DNA of 8,188 bases from JAAYYY01 sp964579295 (GTDB taxonomy: Bacteria; Chloroflexota; Anaerolineae; Promineifilales; Promineifilaceae): assembly GCA_964579295.1 (NCBI GenBank), contig CAZOGK010000074.1, positions 1 to 8,188 on the forward strand, read 5' to 3'. Within the stretch, counting starts at the first letter, position 1. Every line of letters begins with the position of its first letter. The notes under the pieces were generated by a model, which worked only from the letters and a program-made list of their open reading frames with translations, was not told the DNA's origin and ran no database searches. Shown piece after piece: positions 5,487 to 8,188 of the stretch. The position numbers and the translations under genes were made by a program.

Positions 5487-6647
5487 CTAACGCAGCCGCT
5501 CGATAATGGTCGCCGTGGCCATGCCGTGGCCGATGCACATCGTCTGCAGGCCCAGCCGCCCGCCCGTCGCCTCCAGGCCGGCCAGCATCTTGGCCATCAG
5601 GCCGGCGCCGGTCGCGCCCAACGGGTGGCCGTGGGCAATGGCCCCGCCCCAGGGATTAACCCTGTCCATCTCCGGCCCCAGCTCCTGCGCCCAGGCCAGC
5701 ACCACGGTGGCGAAGGCTTCGTTAATCTCGATCCAATCGAGGTCGGCCAGGGTCAGGCCCGCCCGCTGCAGCGCCAGCCGCGTGGCCGGGATGACGCCGG
5801 TGAGCTGCAGTGTGGGGTCGTCGCCCACGGCCACGCGCGCCAGGAAGCGGGCGCGCGGCCGCAGCCCCTCCGCCTCGGCCCAGGCGCGGTCGGCCAGCAG
5901 CACGGCGGCGGCGCCGTCGCTGATCTGGCTGGCGTTGGCGGCGGTGACCACGCCGTTGCCGCCTGGGCGGAAGATGGTGGGCAGCGCCGCCATGCGCTCC
6001 CGGTCGACAACCGGGCGGATACCCTCGTCGTGCGCCAGGGTGAAGGGGTTGCCGTCGCGGTCCACGCCGGGCTGGGGCACAATCTCGCCGTGGCAACCGG
6101 CGGCGGCGGCGGCGTGGGCGCGCCGGTGGCTCTCGGCGGCGTAGCCGTCCACCTCGTCGCGGCTAAAGCCCCAGCGGTCGGCGATGCGCTCGGCGCTTTC
6201 CCCCTGGTGCACCAGCTCGTAGGCAGCCAGCAGATCCGGGTTGAGCGTCTCGAAGCCGCCGCCCAGGCTGCTGAACATGGGCACGCGCGTCATATTCTCC
6301 ACGCCCGCGCCAATGGCCACGGTCATATCCCCGGCGGCAATCGCCTGGCTGGCAAAATGGACCGCCTGCTGGCTGCTGCCGCACATACGGTCGAGCGTCA
6401 CCGCCGGCACGCGCGTGGGGAAGCCCGCCAGCAGCGTCGCCAGCCGGCCGATGTTGGCCCCCTGCTCGCCCGCCTGCGTGACGCAGCCGGTGACCACGTC
6501 TTCCACTGCCTGCGCGGGCACGCCGGCCCGCTCCATGAGCCCCTGCAGCACGGCCGCCAGCAGCGAATCGGGCCGCGTCTGGCGATAGGCGCCATCGCGG
6601 CGCCCGAAGGGCGAGCGTACTGCTTCCAGGATGACGGCTTCGGCCAT
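5487..6647 (-). CDS. Thiolase (acetyl-CoA C-acyltransferase family)
   Basis: A complete 386-residue thiolase that cleaves 3-ketoacyl-CoA with CoA (beta-oxidation direction) or condenses two acyl-CoAs. The nucleophilic cysteine is C89 in DRMCGSSQQA; the other active-site motifs are NEAFA (309-313), H341 in GGAIAHGHPLGATG (334-347) and C371 in TMCIGHGMA. All catalytic residues are present and the length is normal. The N-terminal part (GCVTQAGEQGANIGRLA, 54-70) resembles degradative, FadA-like thiolases, including those of actinobacterial steroid and fatty-acid degradation, rather than the classical biosynthetic type; the substrate is not decidable. The ATG at 6647 has GGAGGTGA just upstream, and a strong extended -10 lies at 6690-6682. 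No enoyl-CoA hydratase, dehydrogenase or acyl-CoA ligase is nearby, so it appears monocistronic. Cytoplasmic. Confidence 0.95.
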   Translation of the reverse strand: MAEAVILEAVRSPFGRRDGAYRQTRPDSLLAAVLQGLMERAGVPAQAVEDVVTGCVTQAGEQGANIGRLATLLAGFPTRVPAVTLDRMCGSSQQAVHFASQAIAAGDMTVAIGAGVENMTRVPMFSSLGGGFETLNPDLLAAYELVHQGESAERIADRWGFSRDEVDGYAAESHRRAHAAAAAGCHGEIVPQPGVDRDGNPFTLAHDEGIRPVVDRERMAALPTIFRPGGNGVVTAANASQISDGAAAVLLADRAWAEAEGLRPRARFLARVAVGDDPTLQLTGVIPATRLALQRAGLTLADLDWIEINEAFATVVLAWAQELGPEMDRVNPWGGAIAHGHPLGATGAGLMAKMLAGLEATGGRLGLQTMCIGHGMATATIIERLR

Positions 6648-6681
6648 GATTCACCTCCGCATTGAGCCGCTGTCGCCGTCG

Positions 6682-6690
6682 ATTGTAGCA
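6682..6690 (-). promoter_or_regulatory. Extended -10 promoter of the thiolase gene
   Basis: Read on the minus strand: TGCTACAAT, with TACAAT matching TATAAT at 5 of 6. Transcription would begin near 6675, a leader of about 27 bases before the ATG at 6647. No clear -35 is seen; the -35 position falls within the terminator hairpin of the preceding gene. Confidence 0.55.
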
Positions 6691-6705
6691 GATTGGGGCG
6701 GGAAG

Positions 6706-6737
6706 GAAACGGGCCGGGGGCGGCCCCGGCCCGTTTC
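6706..6737 (-). terminator. Intrinsic terminator of the exported-protein gene
   Basis: A perfect 14-bp GC-rich stem, GAAACGGGCCGGGG (6706-6719) with CCCCGGCCCGTTTC (6724-6737), has a 4-base loop. It begins 11 bases past the TAG of the minus-strand gene ending at 6749. In that direction it ends GTTTCCTTCC, a short pyrimidine/T tail. It would separate this gene from the thiolase downstream on the same strand. Confidence 0.8.
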
Positions 6738-6748
6738 TCGCTCAGGCG

Positions 6749-8188
6749 CTAGTCGCTGGTCTCGCGCAGGCAGAGGCCGGCGACCGCCGTGGCATGGTGG
6801 CCGACGAAGCCGCTGTTGCGGATCGTCCGGTCCCACACGTTGAGGGTAATCACGTAGCCGCAGGCCGGCATGCCGCTGGTATCCAGCGACCAGCTGCCAG
6901 CCTCGCCGCTGGTGGGGACGCCGCCGGCGTAGCTCCGCGAGAGGGGCATGGTCCCCCCTGGCGGCAGCGGCGCCGGGTTGGTGAAGCTGCCGCCCAGGGC
7001 CGGCGACAGCGAGAGGCTGAGGCTGCGGAAGTGCTCGTCGCTCGCCTCGTAGTCGCCAGTGATCACGTCGCCGATGGTGAAGTCGGCGCATGCCCCGCCG
7101 CCGGAGGTGATGGTCAGCAGCGCGTCTGGTGCTGTGTTATCCAGCCGCAGGGTGACCACGTTGCTCGTCCACACGGGACCGGGCGCCGCCGGGTCCATGG
7201 CGCGGATGCGCAGGCGCCACACCCCGCTGAGACCGCCGGTATTCCAGCGCGCCAGGACGTTGCCGACGGGGAAGATCATGGCGTTGCCGGGCCCGTTCAC
7301 CAGGTCTTCCTGGTATTCGTACCAGTCGTCGCCGTCTACCGTCTGGGTGATAGTGGGCAGGTCGCTCCAGACGCCGTTCAGCAGCTGGTCGCGCGGCAGG
7401 GTAAAGGAGTTGGTCAGCCGCTGCCAGGTCGCGCCGCCATCGCCGCTGACCTCCACCCGGTACTTCAGCTTAGTCGCCCCGGCGCTGATGTCCGGCGCAT
7501 TGCCAATGTGCCCGGTGACGACGACCACGCCGCCGAAGGGACTATCGTGGGCGGTGAAGCCGGCGAGCACGGCCGGCCCGGTGGCCAGGCCGCTGGCGGG
7601 ATTGACGTCGCCTACGTCCATGCTGCCCACCGTCTGGATGATCGGCATGTGTGTGCCGGGCGTGACCACCGGTCCCGGCTTGATGTGGATCAGCGTCTCC
7701 AGGCGGTTGCCCCATACCGGCACGTAGTTGGGGTTGGCGCACGGCGGCGCTACCTGCCAGGAGAGAATGGCCCGCACGCGCACGACCACCGGTCCGCGCT
7801 GGCAGGGCCGCCGGTATTTGCTCAGGTCCACCGGCAGGAAGACCGCATATTCGAGCCCCCGTTGTGGCATATTCTGGATATCGTGCACGTTCACCGACGT
7901 CGTACCGAGACAGGTCTCGAAGGTGCCGTTGTTGTCAAAGTCGGCCCAGAAGGTCACGTACTCGCGGCTGCCAGCCGTGCACAGTCCGCCGGAGTAGCCG
8001 GAGGAGAGCTTGACGCGGATGACGCCGACCAGCAGATCCAGGTTGGGATCGAGGCCGATGCACTCCAGCTGCTCGTATTGCGTGCTGCCGCTGCTGGGGT
8101 TGAGCAGGTCGCCTAACTGTGACAGGTCGATGCCCAGCCCCTGCAGCGGCGACTCGCTGCCGAGAGAGGGCTGGGCGATGAACTGCTG
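6749..8188 (-). CDS. Large probably exported beta-rich protein, N-terminus outside the window
   Basis: The frame is open to the right edge; 479 residues are visible, ending at TAG (6749-6751). A GTG at 7957 is internal, because the codons upstream continue the same domain. Residues ~38-172 form a compact region with LECIGLDPNLDLLVGVIRVK, then GYSGGLC, a DFDNNGTFE loop (83-91) resembling a calcium-binding DxDxN turn, and WGNRLETLIHIKPG; I recall similar segments in large surface proteins of Chloroflexota and Bacteroidota. Residues ~235-355 look FN3/Ig-like (YRVEVSGDGGATWQRL, WRLRIRAMDP), and ~348-475 form another Ig-like beta region starting LDNTAPDALLTI. Eight cysteines (43, 70, 93, 129, 150, 367, 443, 473) suggest disulfides and an extracytoplasmic location. 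No membrane anchor or sorting signal is seen at the C-terminus. Function unknown; adhesion or a surface enzyme scaffold are possibilities. Confidence 0.85.
   Translation of the reverse strand, partial: QQFIAQPSLGSESPLQGLGIDLSQLGDLLNPSSGSTQYEQLECIGLDPNLDLLVGVIRVKLSSGYSGGLCTAGSREYVTFWADFDNNGTFETCLGTTSVNVHDIQNMPQRGLEYAVFLPVDLSKYRRPCQRGPVVVRVRAILSWQVAPPCANPNYVPVWGNRLETLIHIKPGPVVTPGTHMPIIQTVGSMDVGDVNPASGLATGPAVLAGFTAHDSPFGGVVVVTGHIGNAPDISAGATKLKYRVEVSGDGGATWQRLTNSFTLPRDQLLNGVWSDLPTITQTVDGDDWYEYQEDLVNGPGNAMIFPVGNVLARWNTGGLSGVWRLRIRAMDPAAPGPVWTSNVVTLRLDNTAPDALLTITSGGGACADFTIGDVITGDYEASDEHFRSLSLSLSPALGGSFTNPAPLPPGGTMPLSRSYAGGVPTSGEAGSWSLDTSGMPACGYVITLNVWDRTIRNSGFVGHHATAVAGLCLRETSD

Noticed and set aside
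4489..5490. Alternative-frame 333-residue frame through the Cys/His gene
   Set aside because: An Ala/Gly/Arg-rich shadow created by the GC-rich repeats; the annotated frame has regularly spaced Cys and His residues.
5526..6665. A 379-residue plus-strand frame antisense to the thiolase
   Set aside because: Long antisense frames are common opposite GC-rich genes; the sequence is low-complexity in Ala, Gly, His and Gln, while the minus strand encodes an intact thiolase with all motifs.
6794..8116. A 440-residue plus-strand frame antisense to the exported protein
   Set aside because: Same GC-driven shadow effect; no recognisable domain and no ribosome site, while the opposite strand has coherent beta-domain sequence.

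Overview
The window looks like a fragment of a GC-rich bacterial chromosome, most plausibly a Chloroflexota (Anaerolineae/Caldilineae-like) draft genome. The clues are the GC-rich coding style, a PadR regulator coupled to a multi-span membrane protein, a DinB-like hydrolase-fold gene next to an acetyltransferase remnant, and a large exported protein of a kind I associate with that phylum. This placement is an impression from gene content, not a measurement. The window contains a run of exactly 100 Ns (3404-3503), so it is a scaffold and the true gap length is unknown.

Layout, left to right. (1) 2-1333, plus: a UvrD/Rep-type superfamily 1 helicase that enters from outside the window, so its ATP-binding P-loop is not visible; its base composition is visibly less GC-rich than what follows. 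(2) 1334-1673: no gene, but a strong hairpin, a short acetyltransferase-like remnant and a good sigma-70 promoter. (3) 1674-3085, plus: a two-gene operon, a PadR repressor and a membrane protein overlapping by GTGA. (4) 3107-3980, minus: the C-terminal part of a GNAT acetyltransferase, a 15-bp tandem repeat running into the assembly gap, and a DinB-family gene whose last codons fall at the gap. (5) 4190-5449, plus: an unusual protein with five tandem C-x9-C-x(10-16)-C-x2-H modules, followed by a helical, acidic C-terminal region. (6) 5487-6647, minus: a complete thiolase. (7) 6749 to the right edge, minus: the C-terminal 479 residues of a probably exported, cysteine-containing protein with Ig/FN3-like beta-rich regions.

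The genes do not form one pathway. Only the PadR/membrane pair is a clear operon. DinB and the five-module protein diverge from a shared 209-bp spacer. The five-module gene and the thiolase converge on a perfect 15-bp inverted repeat. Three genes (PadR, the five-module protein and the thiolase) appear to share the same extended -10 pattern, TGCTAnnAT. The most unusual items are the five-module cysteine/histidine protein, with internal DNA duplication, and the repeat/gap junction at the end of the DinB gene. I saw no rRNA, tRNA, CRISPR array, transposase or complete mobile element.
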